The notes below the pieces were generated by a model. The model saw nothing but the letters and a program-made list of their open reading frames with translations, did no database searches and was not told the DNA's origin. The position numbers and the translations under genes are program-made. Positions 26,960 through 38,500 of a stretch of DNA of 64,000 nucleotides are shown here, one piece after another; position 1 is the stretch's first letter, and each line of letters starts with the position of its first letter. The stretch is taken from assembly GCA_965247975.1 (NCBI GenBank), contig OZ252050.1:1488001-1552000 (forward strand). Direction: 5' to 3'. This stretch comes from Taishania sp965247975. GTDB taxonomy: Bacteria; Bacteroidota; Bacteroidia; Flavobacteriales_D; Crocinitomicaceae.

Positions 26960-28684
26960 CTAATAATCCACATCCAAATTAAACGTCGTCTTCAACGAAT
27001 GCAAATTCGGATATTTCCGCGAAAGCACAGAAAATTTATCTTTTCCCGTTAAGAATTTTGTTTCTTCTTCCTGATTTTGAGTGATTTGAACTTTCAAAGA
27101 AACATCAAAATTCTGCAAAGCATTACGCAAATAAGTAATCAGATTTTCCAATTCGGCATTGATGTAATCCACTTGTACTTGGTTGTCCACCTCAAGGGTT
27201 AAATGCACATCGTCCATCACTTTGGGATCGCGTTTGATCATGGCATTGTAAAATGTCTCCTTTCCTTGGGTTTTCATCTCGTTGGCAAAACGTCGCCAGT
27301 GCATTTTCACATCATCAAAATGAAATGAATTTCGAGGTAAATTTGCCGCGTTGATTCCATTCGATTCTAGCTTTCCCTCAATAGGTTGAAGCATTTTTTT
27401 GATCGATAAATTCGTCGTGTTTAACGTTCCTGTTGGTGCATTCAAGATTTTTGGTTCTGGAATCTGACCAATCGTTGAAGAATAACTCGGAACTGGTGCT
27501 TTTGGTGTTTCTGGAACAACTTCCTTTTTTATCTGTGAAGCAAAAGGAATGATGGCAACAGGATCAGTTAAGCTTTTTTTTTTTCGAGCTCTTGTTTAAT
27601 TGAACAAAGTTGCATAAGCACCATTTCCACCAACAATCGCTGATTTTTTGCCGCTTTGTATTCAACGTCTGCTTTTGACAATACACCCAAAGCACGCAAA
27701 ATGATCATGCCATCCACTTCTTTGGATTGAGCAATGAAGCGTTGTTCAATGTTTTCACCCACTTCTAAAAGAGACGCTGTTCGAACATCTTTGCACACCA
27801 ATAAATTGCGGTAATGCGCTGCTAATCCATTGACGAAATGATGCCCATCAAACCCTTTTTCCATGATTTCATTGTAGAGCAACAAAGAACTTGGAATGTC
27901 TTCTTTTTGCGCATAATCAACAATTCGGAAATAGTAATCGTAATCTAAAATGTTGAGATTATCAATGACATGTTGATACGTTATATTATTTCCTGCAAAC
28001 GTGACAATCTGATCAAAAATGGAAAGTGCATCACGCAAAGCTCCATCCGCCTTTTGAGCGATTAAATGCAACGCATCTGGATCAGCTGTAATGGATTCTT
28101 TCACGGCAATCGTTCCGAGATGTTCCGCAATGTCTTTTACTTTAATTCGTTGAAAATCAAATATTTGACATCTTGATAGAATCGTCGGGATGATTTTGTG
28201 TTTTTCAGTAGTTGCAAGGATGAAAATCGCATGTTTTGGTGGCTCTTCCAATGTTTTCAAAAAGCCGTTAAACGCTGCCGTCGACAACATGTGAACCTCA
28301 TCGATGATATACACTTTATGCGTTCCCAACTGTGGCGCAATGCGCACCTGGTCAATCAAGGTTCGAATATCTTCGATGGAGTTGTTTGATGCCGCATCTA
28401 GCTCATATACGTTGAGTGAAGCACCTTCGTTGAATGAATTGCACGAATCACAAGCATCACATGCTTCGCAACTTTCAGTCGGATTCAAACAGTTGATTGT
28501 TTTCAGCCAAAATCCTTGCGGTGGTTGTTTTACCAACACCTCGAGATCCACAAAAAAGGAATGCTTGGGCTAAGTGATCATTTTTGATTGCATTTTTCAA
28601 GGTAGAAGTAATCGACTTTTGCCCCACGACAGTGTCGAAGGTTTGCGGACGATATTTTCTTGCTGAAACTACAAATTCACTCAT
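26960..28684 (-). CDS. dnaX: DNA polymerase III subunits gamma/tau, read in three frames
   Basis: The clamp-loader ATPase, about 574 residues if joined. The first frame starts at 28684 (SEFVVSARKYRPQTFDTVVG) and holds Walker A (GSRGVGKTTTAR). An extra C at about 28504 on the plus strand breaks the expected LAKTINCLNP, and the second frame resumes there with the four-Cys zinc site (CEACDACDSC) and Walker B (VYIIDEVHML). That frame stops at 27568, immediately after an 11-A run (27574-27584). A -1 shift in the run continues without a stop into the tau tail (SLTDPVAIIPF and on to DVDY at 26960). The upstream break looks like an indel. The A-run may be programmed slippage or a miscounted homopolymer. 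Confidence 0.9.
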
Positions 28685-28763
28685 GGATGCAAATATATTA
28701 AAAAGAACAGTGAGGCTTGGATAGAAAACTTCAATTGTTGAAAAATATTCAAGAGTTTGTGCC

Positions 28764-28830
28764 GACGGGACGTCCAAGTGAACTCTCGATCAAAATAAAT
28801 GTGGTGGAAAGTATGCACAGACGTCCCGTC
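28764..28830. repeat. 11-bp perfect inverted repeat, REP-like, between dnaX and tsaE
   Basis: GACGGGACGTC (28764-28774) and GACGTCCCGTC (28820-28830) are exact reverse complements separated by 45 bases, with TTGT/ACAA further out. The arms are much more GC-rich than their surroundings. They sit in the divergent intergenic region between dnaX and tsaE. Confidence 0.8.
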
Positions 28831-28861
28831 CGTGACAAGATTTATTTTTAATTTTACACAA

Positions 28862-29288
28862 ATGAAAAAGCATCAATTCCTCCTCAAAAATCTGGACAAT
28901 CTCCCAAGCGTAAGCAAAGAATTTTTACATACGATTGAAAATCACACCATTTTTGCTTTTTCGGGCGATATGGGGGCGGGCAAAACAACCTTCATTTTAG
29001 GAGTCCTAAAAGCGATGGGAATTGAAGAGACAAACGGGTTCGCCAACTTATTCACTCATAAACGAATACGAATCTAAGGATTTCGGAAATGTATATCATT
29101 TTGATGTTTATCGCCTTAAAAATTCGATGGAAGCGCTTGACTTTGGCATCGATGAAATTTTTGAAAGTGGAGGATACTGTTTTATCGAATGGCCAGAAAA
29201 AATTGAAAATCTATTGCCAAATAACACAATTTGGGTGTATCTTCGTAGAAACGAAGCAAACGAATGTATCATTTCATTTGAATTATGA
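28862..29288 (+). CDS. tsaE: tRNA threonylcarbamoyladenosine biosynthesis ATPase TsaE, frameshifted
   Basis: The t6A-pathway ATPase, which works with TsaB and TsaD. The start ATG at 28862 gives KKHQFLLKNLDNLPS and the Walker A FSGDMGAGKTTF (residues ~38-49). An extra A in the AAA at 29032-29034 breaks the frame; removing it restores IEETTGSPTYSLINEY, then VYHFDVYRL and FIEWPEK. The joined length is ~141 residues, normal for the family. Because t6A is near-universal, a real knockout is unlikely and a sequence error is suspected. The end overlaps the next gene by 4 bases. Confidence 0.9.
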
Positions 29289-30517
29289 AGACAGATCCAG
29301 CACTTTTAAAGCACCTCATGCAACAAGGTTCCTTGCTACCGCAAGAGGAAACACTTGAAATTAAACGCAAAAAAGGAAATTTATACATTGGAATTCCGAA
29401 AGAAATTTCATTTCAAGAAAATAGAGTTGCTTTAGTGCCAGAAGCCGTTTCATTGCTCGTTTCAAATGGTCATCGCGTGAAAATTGAAACAAATTGTGGC
29501 GAGGGTGCCCGATTTTCGGACCGAGATTACAGCGAAGCTGGCGCTGAAATTTGTTTGAATCGCGAAGATGTGTTCAAATGCGATATCATTTTCAAAGTGG
29601 CTCCACCATCTGCAGAAGAAGTGGACATGATGTCTGGAAATCAAACGCTTATTTCGGCGCTGCAAATTTCGATTCAACCCAAAGAAATTCTCCAAAAATT
29701 AATCAAAAAGAAAATTACAGCCATCGCTTGGGATTACATTCGAGATGAAGAAGGTGTTTTTCCTGTCGTAAGAACCATGGGCGAAATAGCTGGAACCACA
29801 TCGATTTTAATTGCGGGAGAATTACTTTCTTCTACAAGCAAAGGAAAGGGAATTATGCTTGGAGGCGTGGCTGGTGTTCAACCAACAGAAGTAGTCATAA
29901 TCGGTGCTGGAACGGTTGGAGAATATGCCATTCGCGGAGCATTGGGACTTGGATGTAATGTCAAAGTTTTTGATAATTCATTGTCTCGCTTGAGACGTTT
30001 GCAAAACGATATTGGAACGCGTGTTTACACCTCTGTGATTCAGCCTAAAGTACTTGCTAAAGCACTGATGCGGGCAGATGTTGTGATTGGTGCTTTGCGT
30101 GCCCCACTTGGTCGGACTCCGTGTGTTGTAACAGAAGAAATGGTGCGAAACATGAAGGAAGGTTCTGTGATTGTAGATGTAAGCATCGATCAAGGTGGTT
30201 GTTTTGAGACTTCAAGAGTGACAAATCACAACAATCCAACGTATGTGAAACATGGAATCATTCACTATTGCGTTCCAAACATTGCTTCACGCATTTCAAG
30301 AACAGCTTCTTTTGCTTTGTCAAATATTTTTTCGCCAGTTTTGTTGGAAATGGGAAATGCCGGTGGTTGCGAAGGGTTGATTATCAACGATCCTGGTTTC
30401 CGTGAAGGTGTTTACATTTACAAAGGAATGCTAACTTCAGAAGTTCTTGGAAAAGTATTCGATTTGAAATACAAAGACATTGAACTTTTGTTCATGGGAT
30501 TTAAACGTGGTCAATGA
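29285..30517 (+). CDS. ald: Alanine dehydrogenase
   Basis: 410 residues of the AlaDH/PNT family, which reversibly deaminates L-alanine to pyruvate with NAD. Visible are the N-terminal IGIPKEISFQENRVALVPEA (residues ~35-55), the Rossmann motif VVIIGAGTVGEYAIRGALGLG (~203-223) and VIVDVSIDQGG (~300). There are ~35 extra N-terminal residues compared with the shorter bacterial enzymes, as in some other Bacteroidota. It is coupled to tsaE by overlap, and the next gene overlaps its stop (ATGA). Confidence 0.92.
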   Translation: MKTDPALLKHLMQQGSLLPQEETLEIKRKKGNLYIGIPKEISFQENRVALVPEAVSLLVSNGHRVKIETNCGEGARFSDRDYSEAGAEICLNREDVFKCDIIFKVAPPSAEEVDMMSGNQTLISALQISIQPKEILQKLIKKKITAIAWDYIRDEEGVFPVVRTMGEIAGTTSILIAGELLSSTSKGKGIMLGGVAGVQPTEVVIIGAGTVGEYAIRGALGLGCNVKVFDNSLSRLRRLQNDIGTRVYTSVIQPKVLAKALMRADVVIGALRAPLGRTPCVVTEEMVRNMKEGSVIVDVSIDQGGCFETSRVTNHNNPTYVKHGIIHYCVPNIASRISRTASFALSNIFSPVLLEMGNAGGCEGLIINDPGFREGVYIYKGMLTSEVLGKVFDLKYKDIELLFMGFKRGQ

Positions 30518-30965
30518 GTTTCATTACTCCGCTAAATTTTCCGAAGGCTGAACTAAAAATTTCCAAGAAAGGAGAAATTCATTTCGTTTGGTGCATCATT
30601 CGGAAAAAAATCTCGTGTTAACGCCCGAAGAATGGGTTCGACAACACACAATTCATTTTTTAATCCATGAATTGAAAGTTCCAAAGGGAAAAATTGCATC
30701 GGAGTTAACGATTTCTGTCAATAAATTAACGCGTCGTTGTGATTTGGTCGTTTTTGACGAACATGGAAAACCGCATTTAATCATTGAATGCAAAGCGCCC
30801 GAAATAGAATTAACGGAAAACGTTTTTTATCAAATTGCCCAATACAATCGAGAATTAAAAACCACTTTTTTGATGTTGACCAATGGTCTGAGACACATTT
30901 ATTGTCGCATTGATCAAAGCAATGGAGAAATTACATTTGTTGAAAATCTTGCAGATATTTTGTGA
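30514..30965 (+). CDS. HsdR N-terminal-like (HSDR_N_2) PD-(D/E)XK protein, frameshifted
   Basis: Starts with ATGA overlapping ald (SFITPLNFPKAELKISKKG). A frameshift in the A-run at 30604-30610 (7 As, where 8 would restore the frame) separates HFVWCIIRKK from NLVLTPEEWVRQH. The second part has the nuclease-like core RRCDLVVFDEHGKPHLIIECK: Asp, then Glu-Cys-Lys, as in PD-(D/E)XK folds. The joined length is ~150 residues. Stand-alone versions are common in Bacteroidota and their function is unknown. No restriction partner genes lie nearby. Confidence 0.75.
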
Positions 30966-30968
30966 ATT

Positions 30969-31631
30969 TCAAGGTGCTGTAACTCCCATGATTGCTAAAA
31001 TATCCTCCGGACCTAAATAAATTTCACGTTTAAAAGCCAAATATTCGGCTGTTGCCTTTGATTGGTAATGCACAAAACACGACCAATCGTAACATTGCCA
31101 CCCCAAACCTCTGCAAATGGTAATTTCATCAATTTCTTTTTCAAATTTTGCTTTTCGTCGGGTGGTTAAATAATCAATTCCACGGTCGAGCACTTGAAAG
31201 AAATCGCGTTTTGAATAATCCAAGAAATGGGCAAATTCATGACCAATCACGCCAATTTGAGCATTGAAATTTACTTTGTCTAAGGTAATTATTTCCTCTT
31301 GATCGAAGGAATTATTAATCCTCACAATATAAACCCGTTTGTTTCTTCCTTTGTAAAACAAGGAGCGAATCGTTGGACGCGCATTTAAGGTCGTTTTAAT
31401 CTTTTTTTCTTTAAACTTGATTTTATTGTCCTTTAATTCAGGGTAATAAGAAATCGCGGTATAAATAGCTAGTTCATACTCCGGCGGAACATTTGTAACC
31501 AACGGGAATTCCTTTTTTAATGAATCCAATTGAAGTGCCACCAAACTTGAATCAATGTAACGAATCTGATCATTTTGACCAAAAGTACAAAAGGTAAAGA
31601 AAAGCCAAAAAGCTAAAATTAGATGTTGCAT
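30969..31631 (-). CDS. Secreted putative zinc metalloprotease
   Basis: 220 residues with a signal peptide (LILAFWLFFTFCTFG) and a zinc-binding HEFAH at residues 131-135 (GVIGHEFAHFLDYSKRDFF). A likely downstream Glu ligand lies in the E-rich stretch around residue 163. Such HExxH proteins resemble peptidases of unknown specificity. The gene converges with the PD-(D/E)XK gene, 3 bases apart. Confidence 0.65.
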   Translation of the reverse strand: MQHLILAFWLFFTFCTFGQNDQIRYIDSSLVALQLDSLKKEFPLVTNVPPEYELAIYTAISYYPELKDNKIKFKEKKIKTTLNARPTIRSLFYKGRNKRVYIVRINNSFDQEEIITLDKVNFNAQIGVIGHEFAHFLDYSKRDFFQVLDRGIDYLTTRRKAKFEKEIDEITICRGLGWQCYDWSCFVHYQSKATAEYLAFKREIYLGPEDILAIMGVTAP

Positions 31632-31854
31632 TTATTAAAATTAAAACATTTTAATTTAATTTCAAAAATAGTTATCAAATCTTCTATTTAATTTTAACAT
31701 TAATGACTAGCTTTTTATAATTGAATGCTTGCATTCAATATCCGTGACATCGTTTTAGCTCCTTTTTGTCATTTTTATCCGCGCATCCGTGGCAACACAA
31801 AGAAGGTAAACAGATTTGTTGCGTTCAAAATTTAGATAAATCATTGAAAAAATA

Positions 31855-33453
31855 TCAAACCTTCATCCCCAACTTAAACTCCGAAGTCTTGTGGAAGGTA
31901 ATGTCTGGATAATCCTGTTCTGCCATTTGCAAGAGAAAAGCAGTTTCAGCCAAGAATACCAAATTTCCATCTTTGTCTAATGCAATGTTGTTTCCTTTCG
32001 CTTTTTTGAACGAATCAAGTTGAGCTTCATTATCCGTAGTGATCCAAACAGCCTTGGTGTAGTTTTTCGGACTAAATCTACAAACAGCACCATATTCGTG
32101 TGTCAATCGGTACTGAATCACCTCGAATTGAAGCATACCAACTGTTCCTACAATTTTTCGATTTCCAGGTTGCATGATGAACATTTGTGCAACTCCTTCG
32201 TCGGTCAACTGGTGTATTCCTTTGTCCAATTGCTTCGATTTCATTGGATCAAGGTTCTCTAATTCCATGAAAATTTCTGGAGAAAACGATGGAATTCCCT
32301 TGAACATCATTTTTTCACCTTCGGTCAATGTGTCGCCGATTTTGAAATTTCCGGTGTCGTAAAGTCCAATCACATCGCCCGGAAATGCTTCGTCGATCAC
32401 ACTTTTGTCTTGCGCCATGAATGAGGTTGGATTCGGAAATTTCATTTTCTTGTCCAAACGCACGTGACTGTAAAAGGTATTTCGTTCAAATTTTCCAGAA
32501 ACGATCCGTAAAAACGCAATTCGATCGCGGTGTTTTGGATCCAAATTCGCATGGATTTTAAACACAAAACCAGAGAATTTATCGTCGTTTGGTTCAATAA
32601 ATCGCACATCGGTTTCTCTTCCTTTTGGAGATGGTGAAATGTTGATGAACGAATCTAAAAGTTCCTTCACTCCAAAATTATTTACCGCAGAACCAAAATA
32701 AACAGGAGCAATTTCGCCACGCAAATAAGCTTCTCGGTCAAACGGATCGTAAACACCTTGAATCATTTCAACGTCTTCACGGAGTTCGTTTGCAAAGTTT
32801 TCGCCAACAATTTCGTCCAGTGTTGGATCCGCTAAATCCGAAATGGAAACAATTTCTTGAGAAATTTTTGTTTTGTTGGCTTGAAATAAATCCAAACTTT
32901 CGTTTTCTAAATTGTAAACACCTTTGAAGCGATCACCCATTCCTATCGGCCAAGTTAGCGGTCGCACCTTGATGTCCAATTTCTCCTCCAATTCATCCAA
33001 CAGCGTAAAAGCATCTTTTCCTTCGCGATCCATTTTGTTCACGAAGATGATCACTGGTGTGTTCCGCATGCGACAAACTTCCATTAATTTCTCAGTTTGC
33101 GACTCAACCCCGTTTGCACAGTCGATCACTAAAATCACAGAATCGACAGCAGTCAAAGTTCTGTAAGTATCCTCCGCAAAGTCTTTGTGACCAGGGGTGT
33201 CCAGAATATTCACTTGTTTTCCGCCATATTCAAATGCCATTACGGAAGTAGCGACAGAGATTCCTCTTGCTTTTTCAATTTCCATGAAATCCGAAGTAGC
33301 CGTTTTTTTAATTTTGTTGTTCTTTACCGCTCCCGCTGTTTGAATCGCTCCACCAAAGAGTAAAAGTTTCTCTGTCAAGGTCGTTTTTCCAGCATCTGGA
33401 TGGGCAATAATTCCAAAAGTTCTTCGCTTTTCGGTCGCTAATTGATTCTTCAT
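31855..33453 (-). CDS. prfC: Peptide chain release factor 3
   Basis: A 532-residue GTPase that recycles RF1/RF2 after termination. The G domain shows AHPDAGKTTLTEKLL (residues ~17-31), the switch region ARGISVATSVM, DTPGHKDF (~85) and NKMD (~140). EF-Tu-like domain 2 and the C-terminal RF3 domain follow (VGMLQFEVIQYRL). The length is normal and the frame intact, in contrast to several neighbours. It is transcribed alone. Confidence 0.96.
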   Translation of the reverse strand: MKNQLATEKRRTFGIIAHPDAGKTTLTEKLLLFGGAIQTAGAVKNNKIKKTATSDFMEIEKARGISVATSVMAFEYGGKQVNILDTPGHKDFAEDTYRTLTAVDSVILVIDCANGVESQTEKLMEVCRMRNTPVIIFVNKMDREGKDAFTLLDELEEKLDIKVRPLTWPIGMGDRFKGVYNLENESLDLFQANKTKISQEIVSISDLADPTLDEIVGENFANELREDVEMIQGVYDPFDREAYLRGEIAPVYFGSAVNNFGVKELLDSFINISPSPKGRETDVRFIEPNDDKFSGFVFKIHANLDPKHRDRIAFLRIVSGKFERNTFYSHVRLDKKMKFPNPTSFMAQDKSVIDEAFPGDVIGLYDTGNFKIGDTLTEGEKMMFKGIPSFSPEIFMELENLDPMKSKQLDKGIHQLTDEGVAQMFIMQPGNRKIVGTVGMLQFEVIQYRLTHEYGAVCRFSPKNYTKAVWITTDNEAQLDSFKKAKGNNIALDKDGNLVFLAETAFLLQMAEQDYPDITFHKTSEFKLGMKV

Positions 33454-33640
33454 GTGTTCTAAATGGAGTGCAAAGATAATAAACTGTTGGTTTAATGAAT
33501 TGAATTGAAGTTACTATTGATTCACGAGATGAGTAACCTCTTTAGTTTGTTGTATCTTTAAGAATATTCTTTTTATGAAATTGTTGCATTGACTTTTCAT
33601 AGTTAAAATTATCTATTTGAACCATAAATACATTCCAAAT

Positions 33641-35497
33641 ATGCTACGATACTTAACTTTTATGTGCTTGATTTCGCTAATGTCGAATTCCTTTTCACAA
33701 GAAATATGTGATAACGCAATTGATGACGATGGCGATTTATTGATTGATCTGAATGATTCTGATTGTGCATGCAATTCTTCGGGTTCAAGTAATCCAACAT
33801 CCATTATTCCAAATCCATCCTTTGAAGATATGCTCTGCTGTCCAGCCACTTTTGCTGAATTGTCTTGCGCTGACGGATGGGGCCAAGCTTCATTAGCCAC
33901 CACTGATTATTTTAATACCTGTGGATTTGTTGGGCCTTATGGAGTAGCTCCATTTACTCCGTATCCTGATGGAAATGGAGTGGCTGGATTATTCGTGCAA
34001 GACGGATGGAGCGAATATTTAGGTGCTTGTCTAACAAATCCAATGGTAGCAGGTACGTCTTATACTTTGCAGATGGATGTACTTATGACTGGTTATATTC
34101 TTGATTTATTCACGTTTCAATGGTTGCTTGCGATTATAATTCAGCTTCTCCAGTACTAGATTTTGCTGTTTTTGGACACCCAAATTGTGGAAACTTGCCT
34201 TTGTTTACCTATGAATGTCCTACGACTTTAGGTGTGGGCTACATACAGTTAGGTACGGCTTCAATTGACCTTCAAGCGAACGGTTATCAGACAATTACAT
34301 TCAATTTTGTTCCAACATTCGATGTTGAAGAAATTATCATTGGCCCATCTTGTGCGTATCCTGCAGGATGGTCAAATAACGCTATTGCCGATCAGACTTT
34401 GGAATGTGTACCTTATGTTCTAGCCGATAACTTAATTCTTAATACTTCAACATCATTTAACTCATTAAATGTATCTGAACTAGGATCCTTATGTTCGAAT
34501 GATTTAGTACTTACGGCAACTGTTTCTGCAGCAGGTGGGAATTATCAATGGTTTCAAAATGGAATCGCTATTGGTGGTCAAACAAACAGTACTTTAAATG
34601 TGTCCACTTCAGGACTTAGCCAAGCGACTTATCAAGTTACTTATAACATGAATGGTGAGTGTTATCAAGATGAAATTGTTGTCAATTCAACAACTTCTAG
34701 TCCATTAACGGTTAATGATGCCGAAATTTGTCAAGGTGAGTCAGCGGAATTGAATGTTACTGGAGGTCTCAATTATTCATGGTCACCTGGAATTGGACTC
34801 AGTGCTACAACAGGTTCTACGGTAACTGCTTCTCCTAATCAAACCACAACATATACTGTTTCTTCCACGGATGAAAATGGCTGTATTTCAGTGGGAACAA
34901 GCGAAGTAACTGTAATCAATTCTCCAAATGACGTGATAATTGATATTTCACCAATTCCTGTTGAAACTGAGGCAACTTTGATTGCAACACCTATGAGTTA
35001 TGCTTACACTTGGACAAATCCAGATGGTGAAGTATTTAATACAAATCCAATCACATATCAATTTCCTGAAGGAGAAGGTAATTTTCAGTTTACGGTAGAT
35101 GCTGAGAATGAGTTCGGATGTACTTATACTGAAACAATTCAAATCTCAATTTCTTCCGATTTGCTTGTCTATGTACCAAATTCTTTTTCGCCCGATTTTG
35201 ATGAGCACAACAATGTGTTTAATCCTGTAATTTCTGAAAAATGTAGATGCTCAGGCTTATTCCTTGTTAATTTACAACCGATGGGGTGAACTGATTTTTG
35301 AATCAAAAGATCCTGCCATTGGATGGGATGGCACTTACAATGGAAGAATGGTTCAAAGTGGTGTTTATTCTTGGTCATTAAAACTAAAATTGACCAATAA
35401 AGATGACAGAAGATCCTTTGTAGGAAACGTGAAACGTACTGAGGTAAATGAATTTTGCAACGATTTGTTCCTTTCGAACGTCTTCTTTTTGTTATGA
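33641..35497 (+). CDS. Secreted T9SS type B (gliding-motility C-terminal) protein, frameshifted twice
   Basis: The signal peptide starts at ATG 33641 (LRYLTFMCLISLMSNSFSQ). The N-terminal part holds a Ca-binding-like DDDGDLLIDLNDSDC and IIPNPSFEDM. The frame breaks near 34115-34117, where one more T would give LFTFSMVACDYNS. It then continues through two Ig-like/PKD-like domains to VPNSFSPDFDEHNNVFNP, where an extra T at 35242 separates it from LLIYNRWGELIFES, the heart of the CHU_C/T9SS type B domain. Repaired, it is one ~615-residue surface protein. It may be a pseudogene, but indels cluster here, so error is possible. Confidence 0.75.
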
Positions 35498-35564
35498 CTT
35501 TTAGCTTAAAACATTTTTTATTTTGTTGTTTAAAAGTAATTTCGCTTTCGGATCAATATTGTTT

Positions 35565-38500
35565 ATGAAAAAAGACTCTTTTAAAATTACATGGGTGATC
35601 AAAAGCATTTTGCAAAGAGCGAAATTAATATTGATTTTCTTGTTTTTAAGTTTAGGTCTGAATGCACAATTTAACGTTGATTTCACGGCCAATCCAAGAG
35701 AAATATGTGTTGGTGAATCTGTGAGTTTTACAGATCAAACTACAAGTGCCAACCCAATTGTTTCTTGGGCATGGAATTTTGGCGATGGTAGCACAGCTTC
35801 AACTCAAAATCCAACACATATATATACTTCCGCAGGGACATATAACATCACCCTGACGGCGAATAACGGTTCTACTTCTGTTGCTGAAGTTAAAACAGCA
35901 TTCATTCTTGTGAATCCATTGCCAAATACTGGTTTTACAACTCCGTCTATTGGATGTACCGTTCCGTATTCTCCTGTTTTCACAAACGTAACTCCGGCAA
36001 GCGGAAATAATTCGTATAGTTGGAATTTTGGAAATGGACAAACTTCTACAAGTCAAGTTCCGACGGGAATTACATACACTTCAGCGGGGACTTACACAGT
36101 CAGCTTGACCGTCACGAATCAAATGACGGGTTGTGTCAAAACAATCACTCAAACAATTACTGTTGCAAATTACAATGCCGATTTTAATGCTTCGTCAAAT
36201 GCTGTTTGTCTTGGTCAAAGTGTTTCGTTCACAAATCAATCCACTCCCGGTACAAATAGTTGGTCTTGGAATTTTGGGAATGGAGGTTTAAGCAGTGTGC
36301 AGAATCCAAATTTTACCTACGCAAATCCTGGCACCTACACTGTGACATTAACTGCGCAAAACACAACAGTTGGCTGTTCGGATACATACACTGAAACCAT
36401 CGTGGTGAATCCATTGCCTCAAGCAAGTTTTACTGCTGATGTTACACAAGGATGCAATCCACTTTCTGTTGATTTTGACAACACATCCGTGGGTTCAGGT
36501 ACTTTTAGTTGGTCTTTTGGCAATGGAGCCATTTTTTTAGGCGCAAATCCACCCACACAAACGTACGCGAATCCAGGAAACTATACTGTTTCACTTACAT
36601 ATACCAACGCAAATGGTTGTAGCTCAACATCGACTCAAGTAAATATGATTACTGTTCAACCATTAATTACTGATTTTGAACCAGATGTTTACGAAGGCTG
36701 CGAAGATTTGGCAGTACAATTTACAGATTTATCTTCATCTCCAAATCCAGTTGATAACCCAATAACTGGATGGAATTGGGATTTTGGGAATGGTAGTACT
36801 TATTCTGGTCAAAATCCTCCTGTTCAACTTTATGAAGAAGGAGTTTACACAGTAACATTAACGGTGACAACGGCCAGTGGATGTTCAGATACTTACGCAT
36901 TAATTGATTCGATTCGCGTTGGGATTCCGCCGGATGTAAGTTTTACTTTCACACCAGACAATGGTTGTGCCAATACGCCTTATGATTTTACAAGTACTAC
37001 ACCAATACCACCAAATTATGATGCTGAAGATGTAGAATGGCATTGGTATTTTGGAGATGGAGGACAAAGTCTCATCGAAAATCCAACGTATAATTATCCT
37101 ATTGATACCGGATTTTTCGACGTGACTTTAATCGTATCCTTGAGAGGTTGTAATGACACCTTAGTTGTTCCAAATGCCATTTACATCATTGCTCCAATTG
37201 CTAAGTTTAGCCCGTCGCAAAATGTTTTTTGCAATCCAACTCTTCCATTGACTGTTCCGTTTAATGACAATGCCATTTTAGGTGCAGACGGCGACGATGT
37301 TACCATGATTTGGTCATGGGGAGACGGAAGTTCGAACACATTGACAACACCAAGTTTGTTTACAAATCCGAATCAAGGGTCGATGTCGCATGTTTATACA
37401 GACTATGGCACGTATTTTATTCAACAGGCGGTTTATAACACAACGACTGGTTGCGCAGATAGCATCACACAACAAATTCACCTTTCTGCAATCGACGCTG
37501 ATTTCGCGCTTTCAAGTGATTCAGTGTGTCGATCATTTCCTGTGTTTATGACCAATACGTCAACATCCACGCACTCAATTTCTTACTATATGTACAATAT
37601 AGGAAATGGAATTAGTCAGTTTGGGCCAGACACAACCTATACTTATAATATTTCAGGCTCCTACGACATTTCATTATTTATTGCAAATGCAGTCGGATGT
37701 ACAGATACCCAAGTTTTTCAGGATTTTGTTGCGCTTCAACAACCTGTGGCGCAAATTTTACCTTCTGAAACATCAGGATGTACACCTATTGATGTGATTT
37801 TTAACAATGGATCTTCGGCTGTTGGGAATGGAGTTGGTTTTGGGACATTCAATTGGACATTGCCCGACATGTCGACTCAAACAACGATTGGACTCAATCA
37901 AAGTATTAATTATACGTTTGAAGACATTGGAACATTCACTACAACCATGATTGCAACGGATAATTTTGGATGCGTTTCTGCTCCAACGAGTGTAACAACC
38001 GTTTTAACAGATCCAACAGCGATTTTTAGTGTTGATTCCGTAGTTTGTAATTTGGAGTCATTTACAACAATCAACAATTCGGAAGATTTCGTTTCATCTG
38101 AGTGGATTTTAAATGGATCAACAGTTTCAAATTCATTGAATTACTCAAATGCTTTCAATGAATCAAATCCAAGTAATTTAACAGGAATCGTCAATGATTT
38201 ATCACTTGTTGTGACTGATGTGAATGGTTGTACCGATACAGCTACAACCCAAATCACGATTTCATATCCTCAAGTTTTAGCCTCTTATTCTTTTGATGGG
38301 TCAAATGTAAATGCTGCCGGTGAATTCGTTTGCCCACCTGTATTTGCATCGCTTTCTGATTCATCTGTTTCGTATGGTTCAATCGTTGCGTGGGATTGGA
38401 CATTTGGTGATGATAATGCATCTGAACTAGAAGATCCGGAAAATACGTATGTTTTCGCGGGAACTTATTCAGCTACATTAAACATTACAGATGAATTTGG

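Noticed and set aside
29030..29036. Programmed frameshift in tsaE
   Set aside because: The site (CAAAC) is not slippery, no second product is known for the family, and other indels cluster here, so an error is more likely.
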